NCBI GenBank assembly: GCA_029262515.1
Contig: JAJCZH010000026.1
Coordinates: forward strand, 1 to 64,000
Reading direction: 5' to 3'
Source of the DNA: Deltaproteobacteria bacterium
Lineage (GTDB): Bacteria > Desulfobacterota > GWC2-55-46 > JADFVP01
Length of the DNA stretch: 64,000 nt
The position numbers and the translations under genes were made by a program. The notes below the pieces were generated by a model. It was given only the letters and a program-made list of their open reading frames with translations. It was not told where the DNA came from and ran no database searches. Below, piece after piece: positions 20,296 through 30,990 of this stretch (the first letter of the stretch is position 1; each line of letters starts with the position of its first letter).

Positions 20296-21012
20296 TCAGG
20301 ATGAGACAAGCGTGCCTATGTCCGCTCCTTTTACAACCCTCATGAGGTTACCGGCCTCTTTGATATTGAAAACTATTATCGGCAGGTTATTATCCATACA
20401 GAGCGATATTGCGGTGGTATCCATGACCTGAAGGCCGTCTTTAAGCACGTCTATGTACTTTAGCCTGTCGTACCGCTTTGCACCCGGATTGACAACGGGG
20501 TCGGAGTCGTAAATACCGTCAACCTTGGTGCCTTTTAGGATCACGTCGGCATTGATTTCCATCGCTCTTAGCGAGGCAGCCGTATCGGTAGTGAAGTACG
20601 GGTTGCCGGTGCCTGCGGCAAAGATAACCACCCTGCCCTTGTCGAGATGGCGTACCGCGCGCCTTCTTATATACGGCTCGCCTATCTCTTTCATCTCTAT
20701 GGCCGAGAGCACCCTGGTATCGACGCCGCTCTTTTCTAAGGCCTCCTGCAGCATAAGGGCGTTAATAACGGTTGCGAGCATGCCGACATAATCGGCAGAA
20801 GCCCTGTCCATGCCTTCTGCGCTACCCGAAACACCTCTGAAGATATTGCCCCCGCCGATAACAACCGCTATCTCGACCTTAAGCTCCACTACCTGAGCAA
20901 TTTCAGCGGCAACCGCAGAGACTACCTCGGTCTCTATGCCGTACTCCTTGGAACCCATAAGGGCTTCGCCGGAGAGTTTTAAAAGTATACGTCTATATTT
21001 GGACTCTGCCAT
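20296..21012 (-). CDS. pyrH: Uridylate kinase PyrH
   Basis: The bacterial UMP kinase of the amino acid kinase fold. [32 protein letters not shown] and DGIYDSDP are all present. The length of 238 is normal. It is encoded between tsf and frr in the conserved translation block. Confidence 0.96.
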   Translation of the reverse strand: MAESKYRRILLKLSGEALMGSKEYGIETEVVSAVAAEIAQVVELKVEIAVVIGGGNIFRGVSGSAEGMDRASADYVGMLATVINALMLQEALEKSGVDTRVLSAIEMKEIGEPYIRRRAVRHLDKGRVVIFAAGTGNPYFTTDTAASLRAMEINADVILKGTKVDGIYDSDPVVNPGAKRYDRLKYIDVLKDGLQVMDTTAISLCMDNNLPIIVFNIKEAGNLMRVVKGADIGTLVSS

Positions 21013-21114
21013 CTATGTATATTTCTCACATTGAGGCCCGTAAAACTGAAACAGAGCAAAAATCTCTAAAGAGAGAGTACGGCAAATGGCTTGAAGGCCT
21101 CCAAATAATCGAGC

Positions 21115-21759
21115 TTACTGCATAGAGGCAACCTCTTTGGCAAAGTCGTCGGTAGCTTTTTCAAGCCCTTCGCCGAGCTTAAAGCGCGCAAAACGCCTGA
21201 TCGATATATTCTCGCCAATAGAAGCGATAGTATCAACAACAAGTTTCTCAATGCTCCTGTCCGCATCTTTAACATACGGCTGCTCGAGCAGGCAGATCTC
21301 TTTGTAAAACTTATCTATCTTGCCGTCAACTATCTTGTCTATTATATGATCCGGCTTGCCGGACTCTTTTGCCTGAGCGGTAAATATCTGGCGCTCCTTC
21401 TCTATAAGGTCTGCCGGCACCTCGTCACGACGCGTATAGAGCGGGTTCATTGCGGCTATGTGCAGCGCAACCCCCTTGACAAGTTCCATGAAGTCTTCGG
21501 TCTTTGCGACAAAGTCGGTCTCGCTATTGACCTCGACAAGCACGCCTACCTTACCGCCCGAATGGATGTAAGAGTATACTATGCCCTCGGTAGTAGCCCT
21601 TCCGGACTTCTTGGCCGCAGATGCGAGTCCCTTCTCTCTAAGATAAGTGACTGCCTGCTCTAAATCACCTGAAGAGTCGGCCAAAGCCTTCTTGCAGTCC
21701 ATTATGCCGCAACCCGTCTTCTCTCTCAGTTCCTTTACCTTTACTGCTGAAATCTCCAT
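21115..21759 (-). CDS. tsf: Elongation factor Ts
   Basis: The nucleotide exchange factor for EF-Tu. It has the UBA-like N-terminus VKELREKTGCGIMDCKKAL and the core motif VNSETDFVAKTEDF. At 214 residues it is of the short type with a single dimerisation subdomain, common outside gammaproteobacteria. It is encoded between rpsB and pyrH. Confidence 0.95.
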   Translation of the reverse strand: MEISAVKVKELREKTGCGIMDCKKALADSSGDLEQAVTYLREKGLASAAKKSGRATTEGIVYSYIHSGGKVGVLVEVNSETDFVAKTEDFMELVKGVALHIAAMNPLYTRRDEVPADLIEKERQIFTAQAKESGKPDHIIDKIVDGKIDKFYKEICLLEQPYVKDADRSIEKLVVDTIASIGENISIRRFARFKLGEGLEKATDDFAKEVASMQ

Positions 21760-21836
21760 CTAACAAATCCCCCAAAAAAAATCTATGTTTAAAACACTTT
21801 TATAGTTATGCGTTTAACGCAAACCTATCTACAAGC

Positions 21837-22793
21837 CTACTCTGCTTTAGCTTTTTCCTCTTTGTCACCTGCTCCCGCCACTGCCGCCTTTGCAGGCGCT
21901 GCCGCCTTTGCAGGCACTGCTTCCTTTGCAGGCGCTGCTTCCTTTGCAGGCGCTGCCGCTTTTACAGGTGATGCCGCTTTTACAGGTGCTGTTTCCTTGG
22001 CTGACGCTGCCGCTTTTACAGGTGCTGTTTCCTTGGCTGGCGCTGCCTTTGCGGCCTTCTCAGCTTTGTCGGCCTCGACTTTGTCATTGGCAGCCTGAAG
22101 TTTCTCTTCATGAACCGCCTTGCCCTCAAGGCAGGCGTTCGCTACGGCACTGCTAAAGAGTTTAACCGCTCTGATAGCGTCGTCGTTGCCCGGTATAACA
22201 AAATCGATATCGTCCGGGTCGCAGTTCGAGTCGACTACGGCAACAACCTTAATTCCAAGGCGCTTGGCCTCTTTTATAGCAATCGCCTCTTTCTTAGAAT
22301 CAACAACAAAGAGAACGGACGGAACCTTCTTCATCTCCTTGACGCCGCCCAGGTACTTGTCGAGACGGGCCCGCTCACGCTCGAGCATCAGAAGCTCTTT
22401 CTTGGTTGACTGAGATGTCTCCTGGTTCTCATCCAAGCTCTCAAGCTCGTTGAGCCTCGCAATCGACTTCTTAACTGTTTGAAAGTTGGTCAGAAAACCG
22501 CCGACCCACCTGTTATTAATATAAAACATATCACAGCGTTTGGCCTCTTCCTCAATCGAGTTCTGAGCCTGCTTCTTGGTTCCGACAAAGAGTACTGAGC
22601 CGCCGTTGGAAGTAGCCGACTTTATATAGTCGTGCGCCTTCTCAAACAGGGTAACGGTCTGCTGAAGGTCTATAATATAGATACCGTTACGCGCTCCGAA
22701 AATATACGGCTTCATCTTCGGATTCCACCGCTTGGTCTGGTGTCCGAAATGAACGCCCGATTCCAACATCTGCTTCATAGTCAAATATGCCAT
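21837..22793 (-). CDS. rpsB: 30S ribosomal protein S2 with Ala/Lys/Pro-rich C-terminal tail
   Basis: The S2 core (residues ~1-225) shows [32 protein letters not shown] and the family ending [21 protein letters not shown]. The protein is 318 residues against the usual 230-260. The extra ~90 residues are a low-complexity tail of six-residue units such as AKEAAP and VKAAAP, ending in an acidic/basic mix ([10 protein letters not shown]). The tail is presumably disordered and surface-exposed on the small subunit. It is preceded by GAGGAAGT as binding site and by a leader hairpin. Confidence 0.95.
   Translation of the reverse strand: MAYLTMKQMLESGVHFGHQTKRWNPKMKPYIFGARNGIYIIDLQQTVTLFEKAHDYIKSATSNGGSVLFVGTKKQAQNSIEEEAKRCDMFYINNRWVGGFLTNFQTVKKSIARLNELESLDENQETSQSTKKELLMLERERARLDKYLGGVKEMKKVPSVLFVVDSKKEAIAIKEAKRLGIKVVAVVDSNCDPDDIDFVIPGNDDAIRAVKLFSSAVANACLEGKAVHEEKLQAANDKVEADKAEKAAKAAPAKETAPVKAAASAKETAPVKAASPVKAAAPAKEAAPAKEAVPAKAAAPAKAAVAGAGDKEEKAKAE
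21889..22047 (-). repeat. Tandem 18-bp degenerate repeat inside rpsB
   Basis: About eight to nine copies of an 18-bp unit (for example GCTGCCGCTTTTACAGGT on the plus strand) encode the six-residue AKxAxP/VKAAAP units of the S2 tail. The copies fall into two subtypes, suggesting duplication of pairs. Confidence 0.75.
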
Positions 22794-22847
22794 GCTTTAC
22801 TTCCTCCTGAAAAAAAGATTGTTTTACCTCCGCACCGGCTGTGGACA

Positions 22848-22874
22848 CGGGACCCCTGAAAAGGGGCACACCCG
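22848..22874 (-). promoter_or_regulatory. Leader hairpin upstream of rpsB
   Basis: In the rpsB transcript, CGGG then CCCC pair with GGGG and CCCG across a short internal loop, closing a six-base loop (arms 22848-22856 and 22863-22874). It ends about 55 bases before the rpsB start. S2 represses its own mRNA through leader structures in other proteobacteria. A similar role here is inferred from position only. Confidence 0.4.
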
Positions 22875-22998
22875 TTCAAATCCGGAACGTGCGTATTTAA
22901 TCTAATATTCTTAACATAGCTACCGGGTGGTTGCAAGTTTTTTTAAGTATTTTGAGGTTCTTGGACGATTTCGGGAAAGAATAGCGGGGACAGGGTGT

Positions 22999-23670
22999 CT
23001 ACTGCTCTTCGAGTTCCCAGAACAGTTCCCCGTTACCGAGCATGCCGACGATCATCAGCTTCAAAAAAGCGCTCTTCTCGTTCGGGATAGGCTCGGTGCC
23101 GGAAGCCGAGTACTTGGGAAAACGGACGATATAACCGACGCTCCACGCATCCATGTACGGAAAGAGCGTAGAGGTCAACACGGAAGAGTTAGAGACCCGT
23201 TTTATAGAGACGGGAGAGAGCATGCTGCCGGAGGCGTCCGCGAGGTACAGCTTCCAGATAGAACTCTTTGAAATAAAATCATTAAGGTTCTTATCAGGGG
23301 TAGAGACGGAGAGAAAAAACTCGTTATAGAGCTCGGACTCTTCAAACTCGCGCGCCCGCATAGCCTCCCTTGAGCCCTCTTCAAGCCGGTACGCCTCTAT
23401 ATAACGGTCTACATATGCGTACCTGAACTCCCTGTTCCTGTAGGTTGCGCTTATAGAGAGCCGGACATCGATTCCGTCGTATATCTTGTCGGACCTGGTC
23501 CAGTTGTCGAGCAAATCCGCATAACGGGAAGCCCCGTTACCGACCGAAGCGCAGCCTGTCATGAAGACAAAAAGAGTAAACAGGAGCAAAGAGCATACGA
23601 GGCGGCCTGAAAGACCGTGCCACAGGGCGGCAATCATCTGCGCCCGACTCTTTTTAAAGACAATTGACAC
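22999..23670 (-). CDS. Lipoprotein of unknown function
   Basis: A 223-residue protein with a GTG start preceded by AAGGGG eight bases upstream. The N-terminus is basic, followed by a hydrophobic stretch (SLLLFTLFVFMTGC) and a lipobox Cys in TGCAS, so it should be a lipoprotein. The mature part is mixed alpha/beta with no motif I recognise (for example YVDRYIEAYRLEEGSREAMR). It lies between rpsB and a SUMF1-like gene, co-directional. Confidence 0.7.
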   Translation of the reverse strand: MSIVFKKSRAQMIAALWHGLSGRLVCSLLLFTLFVFMTGCASVGNGASRYADLLDNWTRSDKIYDGIDVRLSISATYRNREFRYAYVDRYIEAYRLEEGSREAMRAREFEESELYNEFFLSVSTPDKNLNDFISKSSIWKLYLADASGSMLSPVSIKRVSNSSVLTSTLFPYMDAWSVGYIVRFPKYSASGTEPIPNEKSAFLKLMIVGMLGNGELFWELEEQ

Positions 23671-23831
23671 CTGTAAACCCCTTAGAGCATTTCTATTTTA
23701 AAAAAACTACCATTCCCAAAACTACCGGTCGATTATTCCAATACCACCCGGCCCCATATCACCGACAAATCGCGCACAACAGGAGCTCTACAACTTGGCT
23801 TGGCGCAACCCGGTCAATTTGAGAGGCCGGG

Positions 23832-24686
23832 TTACTCGGCCAGACGGAAACCTAGACCGTGACTGGAGCGGGTCGGCTCAAAAGCATGCCTGTAGGTCGT
23901 ACGGGTCCTGTGGGGAGTCTCCACGTACGACCCGCCCCGAATCACCTTCCAGTTAGCTGAATCCGGCCCGTAAGGATCCGCCTTGGGGCTTTCTTTATAG
24001 AAATCAAAACCGAAGTAGTCATCTACCCATTCCCAGACATTGCCGCTCATATCGTAAAAACCGAGCGCATTCGGTTCACGTTCTTTAACGCGATGTAACT
24101 CTCCATCAGAATTATCCTCAAACCAGGAGTATTTCTTAAGCTGATTATCATCGTCTGTTCCGCTCCAGGCCATCTCCTTACCGCCCTCTCTGGCGGCATA
24201 CTCCCATTCCGCCTCGCTCGGAAGCCTGTAGAACCCTCCGGTACGCTCATTCAACTGTTCCAGAAAGCGGGTAGCCCAGAACCACGTGACCCTTGCAATC
24301 GGTTTCTGCATATCAGGCTCACCCATGGCGTTATAACCCATTACCGCCTCCCATAACTCCTGCGTAACCTCTGTCTCTGCAAGCCGATAATCAGAAACAC
24401 AGACCTCATGCACAGGCCTTTCATCCGGATCGCCAACACCTGCGAAGTCGCCCATCTCAAAGCAGCCACCTTGAACAAAGATCATTTTAAAAGGAGGTAT
24501 CTCCTTGACTTCAGCAGCCTTCTCTTCCGCCTCCCTCTGCATCTCTTCCATAATAGCCGCATCTTCGTCGTCCATACCTCCACCCGGTATAGGCGCCCCG
24601 CCCGGACCTGCGGCATACGAAGCAGAGAGAACAAAAACCTGCAATACCATGGCAATAAAAGCGACTCTAAATATCTTACTCAGCAC
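23832..24686 (-). CDS. SUMF1/FGE-fold protein, exported, without catalytic Cys pair
   Basis: The GTG start at 24686 is chosen because AAGGAGG lies just upstream and a signal peptide follows directly (LSKIFRVAFIAMVLQVFVLS, cleaved after SYAA). The mature protein has a Gly-rich linker, an acidic helix, then a formylglycine-generating-enzyme-sulfatase domain: GGCFEMGDFAG, ETEVTQELWEAVMG, RLPSEAEWEYAAR, SGNVWEWVDDYF, RGGSYVETPHRTRTT, GLGFRLAE. The Cys pair used by true FGE near RGGS is absent, so sulfatase activation is unlikely and a structural or binding role is more plausible. Confidence 0.8.
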   Translation of the reverse strand: MLSKIFRVAFIAMVLQVFVLSASYAAGPGGAPIPGGGMDDEDAAIMEEMQREAEEKAAEVKEIPPFKMIFVQGGCFEMGDFAGVGDPDERPVHEVCVSDYRLAETEVTQELWEAVMGYNAMGEPDMQKPIARVTWFWATRFLEQLNERTGGFYRLPSEAEWEYAAREGGKEMAWSGTDDDNQLKKYSWFEDNSDGELHRVKEREPNALGFYDMSGNVWEWVDDYFGFDFYKESPKADPYGPDSANWKVIRGGSYVETPHRTRTTYRHAFEPTRSSHGLGFRLAE

Positions 24687-24768
24687 AACAGACCTCCTTA
24701 TTTCTATACCGCTGCAAAGTTTAAGCAACCGTATTTCAGACTTTTCAGGTTTAGAATATAATAATGGA

Positions 24769-26190
24769 CTATTTAAAGAGCACCAGCTGCGGCGGCCTGC
24801 TCTCTTTAAAGATATCAACAGGGTAGTCTCCGGTAAAGCAGGCATCGCAGTGGCTCGGCTCAACTATGCCCCTGGCGCCGGCATCCTTGATCGCCCTGTA
24901 CAGACCCTCTACGCTCAAATACCCGAGCGTGTCCGACGTAATGTACTTGTTTATATCGGCAACACTCTGATTCGCTGCAATAAGCTTATCACGATCCGGA
25001 GTATCTATTCCATAATAACAGGGGTAGGTAGTCGGTGGAGAGCTAACCCTCATATGGACCTCTTTCGCCCCGGCTTCTCTCAGCATCTTTATTATCTTCA
25101 TGCTCGTCGTGCCCCTGACGATAGAGTCATCGACCACGATAACGCGCTTGCCTTCGAGTACGTCCCTAACGCCGTTGAGCTTCAACTTTACCCCGAAGTG
25201 GCGAATAGAGTCCTTCGGTTCAATAAAGGTCCTTCCTACATAATGGTTTCTGACTAAACCTAGTTCAAAGGGAAGCCCGGCGGCCTGGGCGTAACCGAGA
25301 GCGGCGGCGACACCGGAGTCGGGAACGGGAATAACCACGTCGGCCTCAACCGGATGCTCTTTTGCGAGCACCCTGCCGAACTCTTTTCTTACGTTATAGA
25401 CGTTGGCGCCAAAGATTGCCGAATCCGGGCGCGCAAAATAGATGAACTCGAAGATGCACGGCGTATGCTCTACCGGCGCGAAAGGTTTAAAGGACCTGAG
25501 GCCGTTTTTATCTATCGCTATCACCTCGCCCGGTTCTACGTCTCTGACGTACTCAGCGTCTATGAGGTCGAAAGCGCAGGTCTCGGACGCCACCACCCAG
25601 GCGTCTTTCAGCTTGCCGAGAGCGAGGGGCCTGAAACCGCGCGGGTCGCGTGCTGCCACAAGGGTCTCTTCAGTTAGAAATGCTATTGAGTAAGAGCCCT
25701 CCAGCCTGCCGAGAGCGTATATTATCCTGTCCGTCAGGTTGCGCTCTTTGCATGAGGCGATAAGGTGTACGACGGCCTCGGTATCCATTGTGGACTGGAA
25801 GATAGAGCCGTACGCCTCGAACTCGGCCCTTAATAGCAGCGAGTTTACTATATTGCCGTTGTGCGCAACGGCGATAGAGCCCCTTGAGTAATCAACCACA
25901 AAGGGCTGTGCGTTTCTCAGCTCGGAGTCGCCACTGGTCGAGTACCGAACGTGGCCGATAGCGGAGGTGCCTTCGAGGTGCTCGATATCTGTTTCGGTAA
26001 AGATGTCGGCAACAAGGCCGTTACCTTTGTGAACCTTCAGCCCCTCGCCCGCGCTCGATACTATTCCGGCGTTCTCCTGCCCCCGGTGCTGCAAGGCGTA
26101 GAGACCTAGATATGTCAGGTTTGCGGCCTCTTCGTGGCCGTATACGCCGAAGACGCCGCACTCGTCGTTGAACTTGTCTGCTCTGAACAT
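24769..26190 (-). CDS. purF: Amidophosphoribosyltransferase PurF
   Basis: The first step of purine synthesis (PRPP + Gln to phosphoribosylamine). A short propeptide precedes the N-terminal nucleophile Cys in [15 protein letters not shown]. The PRTase motif [18 protein letters not shown] is intact, and the C-terminal [11 protein letters not shown] resembles the Fe-S ligand region of Bacillus-type PurF. Length 473. A candidate promoter lies about 60 bases upstream. Confidence 0.96.
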   Translation of the reverse strand: MFRADKFNDECGVFGVYGHEEAANLTYLGLYALQHRGQENAGIVSSAGEGLKVHKGNGLVADIFTETDIEHLEGTSAIGHVRYSTSGDSELRNAQPFVVDYSRGSIAVAHNGNIVNSLLLRAEFEAYGSIFQSTMDTEAVVHLIASCKERNLTDRIIYALGRLEGSYSIAFLTEETLVAARDPRGFRPLALGKLKDAWVVASETCAFDLIDAEYVRDVEPGEVIAIDKNGLRSFKPFAPVEHTPCIFEFIYFARPDSAIFGANVYNVRKEFGRVLAKEHPVEADVVIPVPDSGVAAALGYAQAAGLPFELGLVRNHYVGRTFIEPKDSIRHFGVKLKLNGVRDVLEGKRVIVVDDSIVRGTTSMKIIKMLREAGAKEVHMRVSSPPTTYPCYYGIDTPDRDKLIAANQSVADINKYITSDTLGYLSVEGLYRAIKDAGARGIVEPSHCDACFTGDYPVDIFKESRPPQLVLFK

Positions 26191-26250
26191 TTCGGCCTTC
26201 TGGGTAGATGATGGAAAAGTCTTTGACGGAATCGCTTACATCATCCTGAT

Positions 26251-26279
26251 ATCTTATAAAAATATCACAATTTTTGCAA
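26251..26279 (-). promoter_or_regulatory. Candidate sigma-70 promoter of purF
   Basis: On the minus strand TTGCAA (26274-26279) and TAAGAT (26251-26256) are separated by exactly 17 bases. The predicted start is ~50 bases before the purF ATG. Confidence 0.45.
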
Positions 26280-26457
26280 GCCGTAACAGCACCAACTTGC
26301 TAGAAACGGCAATTATTAACCAACAGACTCTACTGTTTTTAATGGTGGATGTAGCCAACCCTGCGTGACAGTAAGTAGTATACACTGCCGCTTCTATTTA
26401 TGAGAAAGTGAAAATTGAGTTTTAAAAGCGGTTGGTATTGATTGCTAGAAGGTAAGG

Positions 26458-26612
26458 TGGTGGGCAGTGCCCACCATTACGTCATGCTGAACTCGATTCA
26501 GCATCTAAATACATAGCAAATAGTACTATAATTAAACCCAGACCCTGAATCGAGCTCAGGGTGACAGCACCTTTTTGTCGGGTTACGCTGCGCTAACCCA
26601 ACAAACCCGGTT
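26458..26612. repeat. MITE-like composite repeat, copy 1
   Basis: This ~155-bp unit is shared with 27636-27790. It contains, in order, GGTGGGCAGTGCCCACC, the palindrome TGCTGAACTCGATTCAGCA, a diverged A-rich spacer, the palindrome CCCTGAATCGAGCTCAGGG, and the REP core GGGTTACGCTGCGCTAACCC (26580-26599). The modules are well conserved and the spacer is not, which points to selection or recent transposition of the structured parts. Confidence 0.8.
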
Positions 26613-26621
26613 TCTTACATT

Positions 26622-26858
26622 TTAATCTTCCGGGAGTGCATCAAATTCATTTTTCTTATTTTCAAACCACTCTATCATTGCCTCAGGTTTTACCATAAGT
26701 TTTTTCATTTCATCCATTGCCTTCAAATGCTCTTCATCACCTTTTTGAAACATCTCCATTCCATGTTGCTTACTCATTTCCGCAATATCTTCAAAAGAGT
26801 TGGCATGAAATTCTTTATCACATGCTCCTCCGAGTTGTTTACAATTCATTGTTTTCAT
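26622..26858 (-). CDS. Small DUF1059-like protein
   Basis: A 78-residue protein starting MKTMNCKQLGGACDKEF, with CTC... no membrane segment. The Cys pair near the N-terminus followed by SFEDIAEMSKQHGMEMF matches the DUF1059 layout (CKxxGxxCD, then a helix ending in H-x(2-3)-M). DUF1059 proteins have no firm function. A good binding site (GGAGATAACAG) precedes the ATG. It lies between two REP/MITE-type repeats and may belong to the accessory stretch. Confidence 0.65.
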   Translation of the reverse strand: MKTMNCKQLGGACDKEFHANSFEDIAEMSKQHGMEMFQKGDEEHLKAMDEMKKLMVKPEAMIEWFENKKNEFDALPED

Positions 26859-26956
26859 CTGTTATCTCCTGTTTTTAGATATATTGTATCAGTTCATCGG
26901 TAGGGTATATTTTACCAACCCAACATCTTTTCATCCATACCTTATTCAGCAACTTT

Positions 26957-26978
26957 GTGGTGGGCGGTGCCCACCCTA
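26957..26978. repeat. Fragment of the MITE-like repeat end
   Basis: TGGTGGGCGGTGCCCACC is the same inverted repeat that starts the two composite repeats, followed by the CTACATGGCTG tail also seen at 27887 and near 56593. Confidence 0.6.
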
Positions 26979-27040
26979 CATGGCTGGAATACGGCCAATC
27001 AACCGGCACATCGATCAATCAGTGCTTTACAGAAAAGATG

Positions 27041-27064
27041 TTGGGTTATGCTACGCTAACCCAA
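27041..27064. repeat. REP palindrome
   Basis: TTGGGTTA and TAACCCAA arms around a TGCTACGC centre. This is a variant of the REP core that flanks the transposase gene at 30327. Confidence 0.8.
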
Positions 27065-27073
27065 TCTACCCGG

Positions 27074-27277
27074 CTACTTACGTTTGTTAATAATATATTT
27101 TCTGAATGACCTTAGTAATTCAACTAGGAAATAAATTGTAAAAAACCACGCTAGCACTCTTATCTTCGAGCTATAGCGATCAGGTTCAGTAAGAAACTCC
27201 TCTTGAACCACTACCGCTACAGCGATACAAAGCAAAACGACAAACACAAGACTACGCTTGCCTAACGAATTATTCAT
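27074..27277 (-). CDS. Small membrane protein, two TM segments
   Basis: A 67-residue protein with a hydrophobic segment near the N-terminus (LVFVVLLCIAVAVVV) and a second (VLAWFFTIYFLVELL), ending in a basic tail RKYIINKRK. Its ATG overlaps the stop of the preceding broken frame by four bases (ATGA), so the two were translationally coupled. I do not recognise a family. A membrane immunity or partner protein for the upstream product is one reading, not shown. Confidence 0.5.
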   Translation of the reverse strand: MNNSLGKRSLVFVVLLCIAVAVVVQEEFLTEPDRYSSKIRVLAWFFTIYFLVELLRSFRKYIINKRK

Positions 27278-27626
27278 TCAAGACTCCCAAAACTCCAGCC
27301 GACGGGGAGGCTTAGACTTATAGGCAGAGGTCTAACGCGGTTGTAATACTTATACTTATTCAAATTACGTTCCACATTATATTTATGGTGCAAAGCATTG
27401 GCTTTAAAAACTTCCGCCCCTACTATACTCCCTACATCTAACATACCAGCATTCGTTGGAGGAATTGTTAACAATGAATGTGAGATTGCTTCATTAACAT
27501 TCTGTCTTATTGCACAAGTTTGCGCTTTTCTCTTATATCTCTTCGCCATACGCTGATTCCATTCATACCACTCGTTGTACTTACTTCTTGATACATGGCA
27601 TCGGCAATAGCATCATCAAAACTCAT
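27274..27626 (-). pseudogene. Frame-disrupted small gene upstream of the membrane protein
   Basis: From the ATG at 27626 the frame reads MSFDDAIADAMYQ and then closes after 39 codons. From about 27586 the next frame reads SKYNEWYEWNQRMAKRYKRK and continues to 27274. Joining the two by a one-base correction near 27587 gives one ~117-residue basic protein. The downstream frame alone can start at the ATG of MAKRYKRK (27549). The family is unknown, and a sequencing error cannot be excluded. Confidence 0.45.
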
Positions 27627-27635
27627 CCCAGTCTG

Positions 27636-27790
27636 TAGGGTGGGCACTGCCCACCATTACGTCATGCTGAACTCGATTCAGCATCTGAATCCGAAGCAAA
27701 TACAACATTAAAAGACCAGACCCTGAATCGAGTTCAGGGTGACGATATCTTTTTGTCGGGCTACACCTCACCAACCCAACATCTTTACCC
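27636..27790. repeat. MITE-like composite repeat, copy 2
   Basis: The same module order as at 26458: GGTGGGCACTGCCCACC, TGCTGAACTCGATTCAGCA, spacer, CCCTGAATCGAGTTCAGGG, TTTTTGTCGGG and a degenerate REP core. Positions 27643-27688 are nearly identical to copy 1. Confidence 0.8.
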
Positions 27791-28003
27791 TACACAATAC
27801 AATCGGAACAATATCATACAAACTTGAATCTTTACTCACACAAACAAACAGCCGTGCGGGCTGGGGTAGTAAAACGTAACCCAACATACATGGCTGTTTA
27901 TTGTATCTGACTCGAAAGCAAGCTGTTGTTTATAGAAGTATCGGTATAATCGCCATGGTGTAGTCGCCATAAGGAATCAGGCGTCTAACAGGTGGTAAAG
28001 CAA
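27791..28003. other. Intergenic stretch with a decayed REP half
   Basis: No gene is visible. Around 27863-27896 it holds GGGTAGTAAAACGTAACCCAAC followed by the ATACATGGCTG tail, a diverged relative of the REP core. The rest is AT-rich without structure that I can name. Confidence 0.5.
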
Positions 28004-30250
<2,247 letters not shown>

Positions 30251-30291
30251 AAACTTCCAAATGTCCTTATTTAAATTCGTGTGGTCTTTAC

Positions 30292-30323
30292 GTAGGTTGG
30301 GTTAGCGAAGCGTAACCCAACAT
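30292..30323 (+). repeat. REP palindrome, left flank of the transposase
   Basis: GTAGG leads into the palindrome TTGGGTTAGCG-AA-GCGTAACCCAA and then CAT. It is an exact reverse complement of the right-flank copy. Confidence 0.9.
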
Positions 30324-30326
30324 CTT

Positions 30327-30869
30327 TTATTCATGTCCAACATCTGCCTCAAAATCAACCTTACTACCTGCGCCCCAATCATCTCCGTAAACACCGAGCT
30401 TAACATAGCGAGAAAAACTGGAATGTGCCCAATCTGACGGTGAGGCAACCAACCCGTGTTTTACCGGATTGTAATGGATGTAATCAACGTGCCTTGCAAA
30501 ATCATTTTCGTCTCTAATGCGGTGCTCCCAGAAACGGCGTTGCCATACTCCATGTTCGGCTTTTGAGAGTTTTGAAGCGTTTCCTGATTCTTTAAGACTT
30601 TTCAGACACCGCTTTGTAAAATAAGTTTTAATCAACCGCCACCGTATAGAAAAATCGCAGTCGTGTTCCGGCAATGTCCAGATATAATGAATGTGGTCGG
30701 GCAGAATCACATATGCATCAACCGTAAAAGGGTATTTACTTCTAATATGTTCAAAGGCTTCATTTATTAGCGTAATATTTTCCTCTGTATAAAATAGACT
30801 CTTTCTCTTATCTGTCACTACCGTAAAGAAAAAGGTTGCACCCTTTGCCTGTGACCGTCTGTACTGCAT
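30327..30869 (-). CDS. REP-associated tyrosine transposase (RAYT, Y1 HUH family)
   Basis: A 180-residue member of the TnpA_REP/IS200-like Y1 transposases. The HUH metal motif is in ILPDHIHYIWTLP. The C-terminal family block is HVDYIHYNPVKHGLV followed by DWAHSSFSRYV and GVYGDDWG. RAYTs cleave and join single-stranded REP hairpins. The flanking perfect inverted REPs and several diverged copies in the next 4 kb are the expected substrates. No frameshift or missing motif is seen, so it may be active. Confidence 0.9.
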   Translation of the reverse strand: MQYRRSQAKGATFFFTVVTDKRKSLFYTEENITLINEAFEHIRSKYPFTVDAYVILPDHIHYIWTLPEHDCDFSIRWRLIKTYFTKRCLKSLKESGNASKLSKAEHGVWQRRFWEHRIRDENDFARHVDYIHYNPVKHGLVASPSDWAHSSFSRYVKLGVYGDDWGAGSKVDFEADVGHE

Positions 30870-30885
30870 ATTTACCTGTAAAATA

Positions 30886-30917
30886 ATGTTGGGTTACGCT
30901 TCGCTAACCCAACCTAC
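30886..30917 (-). repeat. REP palindrome, right flank of the transposase
   Basis: An exact inverted copy of 30292-30323, located just before the transposase start. Confidence 0.9.
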
Positions 30918-30935
30918 CCGGCTTGCTTTGTAGTC

Positions 30936-30959
30936 ACGTAGGTTGGCGATACGCAACAT
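30936..30959 (+). repeat. Shortened REP copy
   Basis: ACGTAGGTTGG-CGATACG-CAACAT keeps the REP ends but has lost most of the central stem. It lies 18 bases from the right-flank REP in direct orientation to the left one. Confidence 0.65.
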
Positions 30960-30990
30960 ATTCGGCATTACAAAAAAATATGAACCATAA

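Larger units (their letters stand above)
30292..30917 (-). mobile_element. REP/RAYT unit (REPtron)
   Basis: A REP-associated tyrosine transposase gene is bounded by two perfect 32-bp copies of a palindromic REP sequence in inverted orientation (30292-30323 and 30886-30917). The left copy begins 4 bases beyond the gene's stop and the right copy 17 bases before its start. This matches the organisation known for REPtrons, in which the Y1 transposase acts on the flanking REPs. Confidence 0.85.

Noticed and set aside
22999-23271. Plus-strand frame over the lipoprotein gene
   Set aside because: Antisense shadow; the minus-strand frame has a lipobox and a ribosome binding site.
30327-30869. Complete IS200/IS605 insertion sequence
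   Set aside because: The transposase belongs to the RAYT branch, the flanks are REP palindromes rather than IS ends, and there is no TnpB.
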